From Ascidia mentula (Eukaryota; Chordata; Ascidiacea; Phlebobranchia; Ascidiidae): DNA of 64,000 bases. This document shows, piece after piece, positions 13,112 to 24,800 of this stretch. Location: NCBI GenBank assembly GCA_947561715.1, contig OX387205.1:9677001-9741000 (forward strand), written 5' to 3'. The notes under the pieces are model-generated. The model searched no databases, was not told the DNA's origin, and worked only from the letters and a program-made list of their open reading frames with translations. Within the stretch, counting starts at the first letter, position 1; each line of letters starts with the position of its first letter. Position numbers and translations under genes: made by a program.

Positions 13112-14942
13112 TTGACTACGCTAGCTAAGAACAATTCCACCCACTCCACCCACGCAACACCTATTACTTTGCACGTAAAATACAATTTAGTAAACCAAGT
13201 CCTAATTTGAAACCAAACCGCCGTAGCGCGTCGTTTGCGCGTACCAACAGTTACTATCGCCGCTTCCATGGCAACGGACAAACACAACGCAGGGGGCATC
13301 TGTCGTGTGATGTGTGCTGTGGATGTCTGTTTGATGAGGCTCCTATACCAGTGCTGTTTTCTTCGAGGCAAATGTTGTCGCCAAACATCGCCAATGAACT
13401 GCCTTATGCAAACCGCAGGATTAAAGTACAAACATTGCCTTTGAGACATAACGGCAGCACAGGCAGCAGTCCTATATAACTAAATTGTAAGTATTTCCCC
13501 TAATATATGGTGTTTGATCTGTTTCCATGCTTTCACCTTCCGTTTTTGCACTTGCGCCTTTCGCAACAAATTAAAAGCTCCCATATAAGGGAAATACTTT
13601 TTTGCTGCTTTTGGCATTTTTTTCTTTCCAGTTATGTAGATATAGCCGACCTAAGCTGTTCGACAATGGAGAGCACAAGATGTTCACTTGCATGATAAAT
13701 GCATAGTTTTCTTAATGTATAGAAAAAGTACACAAAAAATTGCTCGATATAAAATCTACATGTTGTTAAATTTACTTTCGAAAGTGGTTCCCGTGATTTG
13801 TTGGGCAATGTTTATGTCGCAATGTTGGCAAGAACAAACCCATTGTCGCGTAAACTCGTTCAAAAAGAATGGTAGTTGTTCATACTTACGGTCGTACCAA
13901 TGCGTATGTATTAGTTCAAAAGTACAGAAAAAACACTTCCAAACACTGGCTATTTCGGCGCAGCGGGATCAAATGGACGCTTTGAGGTGTCGCATCACTG
14001 TAAATTGCTGCAATGAGCTCATATAGTGTAAACAGTCGAAGCGGACCGACGTTTAAACACACATGTAAGGCTTTCGTTTTTTCGAGTAATATTACCTGTT
14101 TATACCTATTTTATTTTTGAAATATTTCAAGGGTATCGATCGTCGTACGTTGGACAAACAAAGAACACCTTTTGGTAAGGTTTCATTAGTTGGGTCGTAC
14201 AGTTGCCGCAGTGGTTTGATCTTCAAATTTTGAACATAACAGGTGTTGAACCGTATCTGATAGGGGTACGGACCTGGAATGATTAAAAACAAGTCAAAAT
14301 TTAGCGTATATATATATAGCTTTACCAATGTAACACAAGAATTCGTAAACCATAAGCGTGAATTTTCTCTCGTTTTGCTATTTGATACTCTTGTCAACTC
14401 TATTTAACGTGTACGGAAGTGAGTTGTATCAAGTTAATGTTTCACCTTACCCGATTAGCTCACAACGGCGCAATGAGGCCTTACAGAAAACTGTCTTATC
14501 ATATGTAAACTTCGTTGCCATAGGCAGCAAGGGACGCATTTTCAGTCGTACTGTTTGTTGTGCAGTGTTGCCATGGAACAACAGTTTCGCACTGTTGTCT
14601 TGAAGCTGCACAACTATTGAGATTTTAATTGAACTTAAATATGTTTTTTATTCCGCGCATTTGATTTGTACGGAATACGTCACAATGACAAGTGACGTAG
14701 CTTGAGTCAGATATTTTCCCCCCGGCGTATTTGCAATTTATGGAAGAAGCAATATTACAGAAAATTGTTAGTTTGACGTTTTTTAGTTGTTTTCATTCAA
14801 GGTTTACTGAGTTGGAAAGGTTTTTTAACCGTATTGTTTTGAAATACTCCAGACACATTTTACAGTAAAATACATATTTCGGAGACTATTTTGGATTAGA
14901 ATATTGCCGCATAGAATTTTCGTGTCATTGAAGTCCTCAAGC
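13112..14942. other. Intergenic region
   Basis: Apart from a possible lone minus-strand exon at 14096-14273 (separate entry) nothing recognisable was seen. Several open frames of 60-113 codons exist, but they lack signal peptides, known motifs or a consistent exon chain. Confidence 0.5.
14096..14273 (-). CDS. Possible orphan internal exon, unrecognised product
   Basis: On the minus strand an acceptor (ATTCCAG) at 14274-14280 and a donor (GTAAT) just below 14096 flank an open frame of 178 bases. It includes PYPYQIRFNTCYV and QLYDPTNETLPKGV. The composition looks protein-like, but no family was recognised and no neighbouring exon could be joined. It may be a real exon of a small gene between the two GAIN-like genes, a relic, or chance. 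Confidence 0.25.
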
Positions 14943-17900
14943 ATGAACGCTTTCCTAAAGTTACTTTTTATTATCACCTTCATTGGGACCGGAGTTTCTG
15001 GTCAAGGTAAGATGAAAATTTGAATAAAACGTAACGGCTGATTTATAGAAACACAAAAAGCTAGAGCAATTTTTAATCTGTAACTTTACAAAACAATATA
15101 GGGTCTGTGAAAAAAACATGTTAACGCACAACGGATTAGTTTTAAACTATGCGTTTGCGATCAACACAGGGCGTAGTCTTTAGATAACATATATACACAC
15201 ATTCTTTACACAGATATGGTGCGTCGCTTGAACGAGCTTATGGAAGGTGAAAGTAGTGGGGAAAGTAAGTTTTATTTTATCTCTTTGCTGCAGTTTCTAA
15301 GTTAGACTTGTATTGTACATCATTCTTGGGAATGTGGCTTTTATATCACCATTACCTGAAAATACGATAAAAAAATACAAATATTCGCTTGAAGTAAGCC
15401 ACGAATTGCATACATATAAAGACCCTATTCACAGTAACTTAATGAATATATGCCAACAGACCCATGTCAGAGCGATCCTTGTCCTAAACATTCCGACTGC
15501 AATCCGAACGGCGAAACCCAGCTGTGCGCGTGTCACGAAAATTACATTGGCCCATCTTGTATTCTAGGTGAGAATATATCATATACTTGTGCATGCTATT
15601 GTGACTTATATGCTCTTACAGACGATATATTACCTTGTTAACTTGGTGTTTAATACAAGAACAATTAGTTACTTTTGAAGAGCGTTAATGTGATGATCTT
15701 TCGAATTGTTTTTTTTTTGGAAGTCTATTCTCTCAAAAAAACATAGACATGTAACTGTTATTGTAAACCTTATTGAATGCCCACATAGTGTATTGTTTCA
15801 ATTTTAAACCGCCCTAAAAAATAACTGTTAATGATTCTTATGTATTTAGACCCTTGTTTTGAAGCTGGCGTCTGTGAACAGGGTAATTGCGTTGGAACTT
15901 GTACAGGTCAAGAGTGTTTTGCCAACTGTACCTGCAACGAAATGTGGTTCGGGGAAACGTGCGCTCTGCGTAAGTCATTAAAACCTGTTATTTCAAAAAA
16001 ATGTGAGCAAAATTTTTCATGACCATTCCCTTTCTGGTTTTGCAAAAAGTTACAAATTTGGGAGTTTTGGGACGATAGGCTGTCAATAGTGCATTTAAAT
16101 ACAAAACTATTTGATAGCAAACAACACGTAATGTTGCCGAAATACAATTGAATATTAAACCTTTAATAAGTTAGCTACATGCTTATAGCCACTACATTAA
16201 TGCCAGTTAAAATATGGCCTTTTCCTTACGTACCACATAAGACCAGTACCACAAACGGTTAATTTCAAATAAGTGATGTTTTAGAGGAATATTGCCATAC
16301 AAACGAGCCATGTCATGGAGGCAAATGCACGATGGGAGCAACCTCTCACGAATTCAAATGTATTTGCAACGAAACGTGGACTGGAGTCATGTGTGATATA
16401 CGTAAGTGGAAAAGATGGATAGCAAATAAATATGTTTAAAACTTTTTTTATAATTTTTTTTCTTGGCTTGTCATTTTAACGAATCTGAGATAAAGAATGT
16501 CTTGTTTGTTTTACGCACACACCGCGTCGTTCGAAAATTCAAACCGTTTTGTCGAGTGGATTGTACCGTAATGAGATTGTAGCTCATTAACGCTCTCATG
16601 TGACAATTTTGATTTTAACACAAGCTTGGATTATTTGGGTTAAAATAAGGAAAAAATCTTATTTAAACCAAATTTTGCATGCAGCTGTTTGCCCAGCAGA
16701 AGGTGGTTACCCTGCTACTCCTGGTGGTCAAAGCGCGCCATCTAACGACACTTGCACAGAAGGTTTATACGGTAAGCTAAAACAACTGAAAACTGTGTGG
16801 AAATATTAGAAAACGGAAGGCTTTTGTAATAAATCAGCATGATATGCACAAAAAACACAACGAGGCTTTTAACCTCATTAAAAGCAAGTTTGTACCCGAA
16901 AAAGAAACTTCCACATTGTGTTTAAATTACCTTTCAATACCTTTGCTGTAACAAAAGTTAAAAATACAAACTATAATAATATTTGACGTTGGTGTAATCT
17001 ATTTAAACATATTTGAAATGTATGTACCTAATTCTTAATTTGCTTTTATAGACACTGATGATGCTTTTAACGAAGCGAAATATATATGTCTAATTAAAGA
17101 AGACTGAAAGATTTTAACCTGAAACGAAAGTTTCTTAGACAGTTGTTATTTGAAATGTAGTTCGCCTTTTATTTGTTCATCGCAGCTGGGAAACCTACCA
17201 GTTCTAGAGATTGCGAATTGCTGATTATCGATAGTGCGAAATGGAAGAATGAAACGACTTTAAATTGTTCGGTGGGACTCGAAAACATTACCGACCCCAA
17301 CCAAAAGGCTTCTACTTTGGAAGTTTTGACGTCCAATCCCAACGCAGTGACCACCGAAGAAGTTCAAACTTATACTAAAATCCTTGTAGACATTTCCGGT
17401 ACCTCCAACTTGACGTCGAAGGTATATATGTATATCGAGTACATCAGTCATTTTCTTGTGAAAATATTCATTGGCTTGTGAAATTTTAATTAGTTGGAAA
17501 ACCGAACAAATTCTTGTTTGTTTATTGTGTCTGTATATATTAAATTTTAATTTAATGCAAAGGTTTGACAGTAAACAATAAGTAACCCAGTAACAAAAAG
17601 TAACACACTAACAAAAAGTAATACAGACACAATAAACAAACAAGTATTTGTTCGGTTTTGTCGGAATTTGGTTAAAGTACAGTATATAAAGTCTATTTGA
17701 CATTACGTTAACAGTGCACTTTACCGATATTTCAGACAGCTGACTCTTTGATATCTACAACGAACAATCTAATGGCCGCTGGTAGCTCTGCATCCAGTGC
17801 AGATCTGTAAGTTTTTGTCAACAAAAATATACGCCACAAAACATATATACTATAACACAATATTTGGATTTTTCAAAATTTGGTAACTTTTAATTGATAT

Positions 17901-19764
17901 TTCACTTTAGAATCTTTATGTCACTCGCAAACATTGGCTCCAACTTGCAGTTACAAGATTCCCCAGGTCGAATAAGCGGTGATATGTACTTCAGCCAAGT
18001 CGAGTCTTCGCTTGGCGTGCTTATATTGAAAGGTAATTCCGTTTTAATAAAATGACACTCGTACAAGTTGTAAAACTTACTGATTGTAAGTTAAAATAAT
18101 CATCAGATGCGAAAACCAATAATCCCAAATCACTTTAAGATGAGAGATATGAGGGAGCATTAAGTACTACCGAATCTACGTGTACAATGGCAAATCCCTT
18201 GCTATCGGTATATTTCAGAAACTGGTGCAACTCTCAGGGCTGTGAATGGGTGGACAATGAACATCGACAAACTTCTAGCGAGAGAAGATCAGTTTGCTGG
18301 CGTTAGAATAACATATGGAACAAATTCTTCGTCACCGGTTGGCAAAAACTATATCTCAACTACAAACGGTAAAAAAAGTTTAGAAAACATACTTTCAGCA
18401 GAAAAGTTTCTATTCACGTCTTATTGTTATTATTATTATTGTCGTTAGTGTTCAAAAAGTGCCATTGCGGAAGGGACGTTTAGAATTTTTTGGCTAGTAG
18501 TGTATTTTATTGGTGTACTAATTTGACATTTTATTGAACAAACTGTGGTTTAAATCTACAGGCCAGAAAGTTTTATTTGTGATGTATGCAAGTGATGTCC
18601 TGTTTGCTACCGAGCCAAGAGAAACAATTAACAGTATTCTATTCTCCGTTGATACCATAGGGAAGATCACGCTCAAATTCCAACTTTTAGAGGTGATGGT
18701 AACAGAAACTAACTATACACAATCTAACGATTTATTTGATATTGTTTTTCAAATTTCTGTGCATAACTGATTTCTTTGATTCGGTCCACGAAAAGTAAAT
18801 TTACAATTACAGTGGTACGACATCAACATGGACGGTTACCATGACAACGGTACGCACGTGATTACCCCTGAGTGCGTTCAGTGGACGAACAACAGTGAGT
18901 GGAAAGCTGGAAACTGTAATGAAACTCTTACCTTCGAAGAATCCAACATTTTCTTCAATTGTACGTGTGACAACACAAACGGAACGTTTGCCGTTAGAAT
19001 GGTGGGTACACATTTATTCCAAGTGACATAAACCGCCCATTGTCAACAACAGGTCATATAAACATAAAGATACTAATTCGCCGGGTCGTAACGTTTGCCC
19101 ACAGATATTCAATAAGTAATCAACTAATTGTTTTTAGTCCAACTTGGTGGCAAACAAACATTCACAAGTTTTAACGAGAAAACTATAACCATGTGTTCTT
19201 TGACAAACATTTGGCGACACGTCGTCATTTCCAAATAAGTTTAACCCAACTTTATCTGCGTGTAGACAGAAACAGTTAAGCCAATTACAACCGCTGCAAC
19301 ACCATTGTCTTCCGGGACAGAGGGAGGTGGTAGTGGGGGATTGGAGGACTGGGTGATTGCTGTAATTGCCGTCGGTGGAGTGGCTGTTATCGTAGTGGTG
19401 GCGATTATCGTATATTGCTGTTGTTGCAAAAACAAAAACAAAGGCAAAGTCGAGACTATTGACAGTACAGAGATGACGGTGAGTTATACAAAAGTTGTAC
19501 AGGTTGCAATTCATTGTTGGTTCAAAGTAGCAGCAGCAAGACATACAATCTACCTACTGAAATTACACGAAAACACGCTGTTACAACATAAGTGGAAAAA
19601 TAGTCAAAAAGTTTAAAAAAAAACAACAAGAAAGTTTGTCTGATAAGGCCAATAAATTTTAAGGAAGGCTATCCTAGACTCAATTCATGTTGGCTTTGCA
19701 GGAGCAAGCGGAGGTTAAAGAAAAAAAGGACGAGGAAAGGCCGGCGTCAAAAGAAGCTTGGTAA
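14943..19764 (+). CDS. Single-pass membrane protein with EGF repeats and GAIN/GPS-like ectodomain (adhesion-GPCR-like, no 7TM)
   Basis: Fourteen exons: 14943-15006, 15214-15264, 15460-15567, 15850-15969, 16285-16401, 16685-16771, 17186-17421, 17736-17806, 17911-18032, 18219-18368, 18562-18692, 18813-19001, 19266-19478, 19702-19764. They join in phase to 573 residues. The order is: signal peptide (MNAFLKLLFIITFIG); acidic MEGESSGE as in the upstream paralogue; three EGF-like domains, one exon each (cores CACHENYIGPSC, CTCNEMWFGETC, CICNETWTGVMC); a Pro/Gly linker; a HormR-like block; a GAIN-like region; and a GPS-like unit with CVQW, WKAGNC and CTCDNTNGTFAV. The two GPS cysteines are present, but NTN replaces the HLT cleavage triad, so self-cleavage is not expected. 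A Gly-rich stalk, a membrane segment (WVIAVIAVGGVAVIVVVAII), CCCC and a charged tail ending ASKEAW follow. Its penultimate exon has been copied to 26.9 kb. Confidence 0.82.
17055..17090 (+). ncRNA. Hammerhead-like core motif (weak)
   Basis: CTGATGA, a GCTT/AAGC hairpin, GAAA, then a U/A-rich hairpin ending in GTC follow the order of a hammerhead catalytic core. There is an unpaired T before stem II, and stem I pairs poorly. It lies in an intron of the gene at 14943. A degenerate relative lies at 45079-45104. Probably a decayed repeat-borne ribozyme; activity is doubtful. Confidence 0.3.
17498..17659. mobile_element. Short palindromic element with about 38-bp inverted repeats (MITE-like)
   Basis: The left arm 17498-17535 (aaaaccgaacaaattcttgt...) is the reverse complement of the right arm 17622-17659 (...acaagtatttgttcggtttt), with about one mismatch across 38 bases. 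The 86-base interior is AT-rich and includes short direct repeats of 'aaaaagtaa'. No target-site duplication was clear. The element sits in the intron between 17421 and 17736. A non-autonomous foldback element is the likely explanation. Confidence 0.65.
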
Positions 19765-21892
19765 GACGGTGAAGCTAAACCTGAAGCAAGTTAGATGGGT
19801 TCACCCATCATTTACCCTTACGGCAATTATGTGGCCCGTTTGTTAAGTTTGTTTTAATCTTCGATTTACCTGATGAACTCGCACTGTTTTGTATGCTTCT
19901 ATTTTGTTTAAGAAGTGCCGGTTCACAACTGTCAAATCAGGTACAATTTAAAAAGGCTGGAAAAACTTTGGTCGCAAACTAAATTTTGACTAATTTGTTA
20001 CGTGATACGTCCTCTAAATAGTGTTTTTTCCTGTGATTTTGTTGTTTGCTGTAAAAAGTTAGAAATTTTAGGCTTTTCGGTTTCGCTTTACGTAAAGCTT
20101 GCTTGTTTCTTGTTTGTGTTTATCATCCGCCCTAATTTATAAGCAATGAATATTTTTATTTGTGATTTTTTACAAGCGTTTCCATTAATAACCTTTTCAG
20201 TTCACAATTCTCACACATGTGTGTAGATATTTTTACATTGTTTGAGGACTTTTCTCCATATAAACTCAAACCAGATGATATTGGACAACCAGAGAAAAAC
20301 AATCTTAACACGGAAAGGACATGGGTACCACCTATGCTTCTTAACCCAATCCTGACCACCACACATATTTTCGGATTTCAGTGGAAGGCTAAGGTTCCGC
20401 AACGTAATTGACTGGAAATCATATCACTGTGACCTTGCTACCACAAAAGGTGTCAGGCCTCTAAACTGCGCCGTGCCTCTGCTGTCCATGGATGACTTTG
20501 TAAGCAGACAAATGTAAAGTGCATGTGTAACGTTTATCTTTCTCAAGACTCGTAAGACGTACTTCAAACCAGTAGGGTATATATGTCTTCATTAAAAAAA
20601 CAAGCGATCAGAAAGAAAGCTCTGTACACAACGAGTCCTTTGCGTTACTGCCACACATACATACTCTCAGGTAAACGCACCAAAAGCAGTCATAGAAAAC
20701 ATATTGTCGGTCGCTAGAGGCGTTAAAAGAGATGACGATAAAAACATGTAACACAGGTTCCAAAATTCACCATCAACTAACGTCAAACAAGTATGTAACT
20801 GACAAGAACCCCATAGTGAAAAAATGAACATAGCGCATAACCTGAACATAAGCATAAAGGATGATTACTAATTTTTAAGAGAGCGTGCGTTCGTTACAAT
20901 GAGACAACAAGAATATAACGTGAGTGATGAAAAGGGATTACGAAAGCGTTTTTATAACGAAGTGTCAGAAAAATTTTAAATTGTCTAACCGGATGACAGA
21001 TGGCTGTGGGAGTTCTGCAGGAAAACCTAACTCCGTCTGCATTCTTCGTTTCGTCAGGTCATGAACATACGTGGTGTTCAGGATTAGGTCCAGAAACATG
21101 TGTGGTGATATATTAAATAAATATTAAACCCTGGTGACGCATTTTATCATGAAGTTACATGACGTTGTAATAGAAACTTCCAAAAACTAATTTATTGTAA
21201 AACCAATTTACCTCTGCAGTGAACAATAAAAAAGCGATTTGTTATTGCTTATTTTGTTCTTTTCGGTTGGGTAAAGACTCAAAGAATAATTAGTTAAACT
21301 GAGGTTAGTTGGCCGACTCAGGTAAAGTGGACCCATGAAACATTTTGTTAATTTAATAAATATATAGCGCCACCTTAAACCTGAAATTTTGTCACGTTGT
21401 TTACATGGTTCCGCTACGCTGGCCTCACTCCAAAACATTCGTTTTTTGGATTGTAGCCGACGATATACGGTTTTAATGTTTACGAACACACGCGTTCTAG
21501 CACCCAAAAACTTCGTATTATTATGTTATGGCGAATTTAATTTAGTACATTAAAATTTTGTTTCGGTTAACCAAATGAATTTCGCATTTGCGTTGTCTTT
21601 TATGAGATTACGTCGTGTAGTATTAAGAAGCCAAGTGCGGAATCGTACGTCAAACAAAATGTTTGTAGTTACAAATTGGCATTTTGTCCCAATTTAATTT
21701 TCTAGGATCCTATCACTTAACTTAAAGATGCAACCATATTTCTTATTACAAAATTTGTCTTGTCATTTTACAGGACAGCAAGCTTACTATCAATATATGA
21801 CAACACTTAATGTGAAAGGTTGATATCCGGACATAGTCACAATACCCAACACCAAGCAACCTCTAGCTGGATTCCCTGGCAATTGTTTTACT
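19765..21892. other. Intergenic region
   Basis: The first ~450 bases (to about 20215) are the 3' flank of the gene at 14943 and are partly repeated at 27100-27490. The rest shows no recognisable exon on either strand. The promoter of the ErbB-like gene should lie just before 21893. Confidence 0.55.
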
Positions 21893-24800
21893 ATGGAGGT
21901 AGCAATTCTTACTTTGTGGGTTCTTGCCATTTGTCAAGTTTGCACTTCACCAGGTAACCATGCTGTATATTATATTCATTTGTTTTACAAATAATAAATT
22001 AATTGGGTCAAAAATAGTTTTGGGACAATAAATTAAATTGATGTTGGTTCTCAATACTAAATTGATGTTGGTATTTTCGTGTGGTGATCCATACTTGGTT
22101 TTGCTTTGATTTTAAAATAAATAACTAACAGTTTGTTTTGTTAACAGAAAAAATGTTGTATGCATTATTAATGCATAAATATTTAACCTTTGATGGCAAT
22201 TTACTTTCCAAAGAATAATGCTTTTTAAACAAGATGCTTTGTCACAATGGCTATTTTGAATGGGTAGTTCATGCATGCAAGCGATATTATCATCTTAAAA
22301 TAGGTCTGAGGGTCGAAGAAGTAATATCGTCATGAAAAAATTTACTCATTCTTCATGTGTTGCCAGCAGCTAGCTTCCTGTGGTGAAGCCTCCAGTATGG
22401 AATTTCTTTGTGAATACATGTTATGTTTCAGCCACTCTCCAACGTCATGGATTTGGTTGCATTTAAACCATTCAGCCACATTATAAAACTGGCCTTTTTA
22501 ATGCTAACCACCAACTTACTGTTTTTTTATCGCCAATTATATACAATTTTTGAAGTTACTTTTTCACAATAAATATGCATGCTGTTATGTTCCGATTGCA
22601 AACAGTTACAACAATAAAAAATATCCAACCTTAATATGGCAGAAACATTTTGTTTTATATTCAATTTTTTTTAAACTATTATTGTTCTTAAACTACAGCG
22701 AAATTATGTATTGTTTCTAATTTTCTTTACAAGATTATTATGTACACGCATATCTAAGTTTTGTATTATTATTATAACATTACACCATAACATTTCATTT
22801 TTTATATACCTAAAAACATGAATATACTCATGATAATTAAATTTACATTATTTATATTTTTAAAATCAAAGTTTGTTTCATTAAATTTAGATCCCATTAA
22901 ATTTAGAAGATATGCCCACCAACTTTAGAATGTACCTTTCCAAAAACACCAATTCTTTTGCACCAGCCAGATCAGTGTTGTCCAAAGACTGTTTGTGGTA
23001 AGTGCTTTGTCACATTTGCAGTAGATATAGTTGCCACATGTTTAAGAGCTCAAAAGCAACTTCAACAGGATTCACCATTGACAAGTTTATACATAGTTAT
23101 TCTTGTTCAGTGCAAATATGCTCTGTTATCAAAACAATGGCTCTCAATAGCTCATTTTACATGTATCGTAGCAATAAATAGTATATATGTGTGTTAAGAA
23201 ATAGAAACAGACAGTACCACAATATGACCTGATTAAAAATTGTATGAAGTATTTCAAAACTGATTTCCATGAAATCGACCCACAAAGCTGTGCAACATGC
23301 ACAAATTTTCGCATAGTTTACATTGTACATTTTTTTGACATATTGGGTTGGAAGCAAATCCTTTTTTACAAGTATGATTGCTTAATGTTTTAAACTAAAA
23401 TAAAAAAAGAAATTACTTTTTGACCAAAAGTAGACAAATTAAATCCTGCTTCAAAACAAAATGGCATAAAATGCATGCTGTGGTCATGCCATTAATTTAG
23501 TTTTTCCGTTAAGTTTGCAAAGGAACGAACACAAGGACTTCACGGACGCCTGTGAGTTCAGACAGTCACTACAGGGATTTGGAACAACGTTATACGAATT
23601 GCACACTCGTTGATGGAAATCTCGAACTTGTGTTGATTACTCCAAATCCTAACAGCAATGTTGTCAAACCTATAGAGTTTACAAAGGTGCAATATTTTAA
23701 AATGTTAAACTCTGTTTAATTGTATATAATTCTTTTCAGTGGGATAATGATGAATCAAATAATTTTGCTATGTTTATATTATGTCTATGTTTGATGTAAT
23801 GGTATACCTTAAGTAGCAGCAAATTATGTTTGTGCTTTTAATCTAAATAATTTAATCAATTTTGACAAAAACAGTATTTATTCATTTATTTAATGCTCCC
23901 ACATTTCAAAAACTCCAAGTAAATAACAAAAGTTGGTATTGTTTGCTTCTTAATAATTCTTTTTCTCTGGTTAGCTTCTCATGTGAAACATGTATATACA
24001 TACAATAAAATGTCTTTATATATTTACATAAATTTTAACCATATATACTCATAATTTACTTAAATCACAATACTACGCTGTTGTTGATCAATGATCTTTT
24101 TTTTGTAAAACACATAGAGCAAGTGACGGGATACATCTTGATTTCACGAGTTTTTGTGGACTACATTGACCTCTCATCATTGCGTCTTATTCGTGGCACT
24201 GAAAAGTACACTGATAGCAGTAACGCAAACACACGCTGCCCTGTGACAAACAACCAATTCGTGGGTGCCACAAGGCAGACAATATGCACTCTTTGTGAAG
24301 CATTGTGATGACAAAAAACAGAATTACCTACGTGAATTACACATGCAGAACTTAACAGGTTTGTATGTTGTAGGATTATTCTCTGTCCTTAATGCACAGT
24401 GTATCAAAACTGTTATGAGGGATGAAATTCCGCTTTGTACAATTTGTACATGTCTGTGTTGAAGCAATATTTTATTATAAATGATCAAACAGGTTTTGAG
24501 CTTTGTAAATGATTCTGGCAATCATTCTCCTTTTTATGTTACAATAGCCACAACGATTCATATTTATAATAATTTATGTCACATGTTTTCAAGTCATAAG
24601 TAAAAAGCTGACTGATTTTAGACCACAGAAATAATTTCCATGCTTCTTGTGTTTGCAACATTTTGAACTAATACCTCAATATATGTCCAATAAAACTCTT
24701 TTTATGCAGAAATATTGGATGGGGATGTTGGGTTTGTCAACAACAGCCTCTGTAACATGAACAATATCATCTGGGAAGGGGAAATATTTAAACTTGGATC

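Noticed and set aside
13108..13479. Overlapping open frames of 90-113 codons on both strands
   Set aside because: Neither strand shows recognisable motifs; overlap on both strands in G/C-richer DNA is expected by chance.
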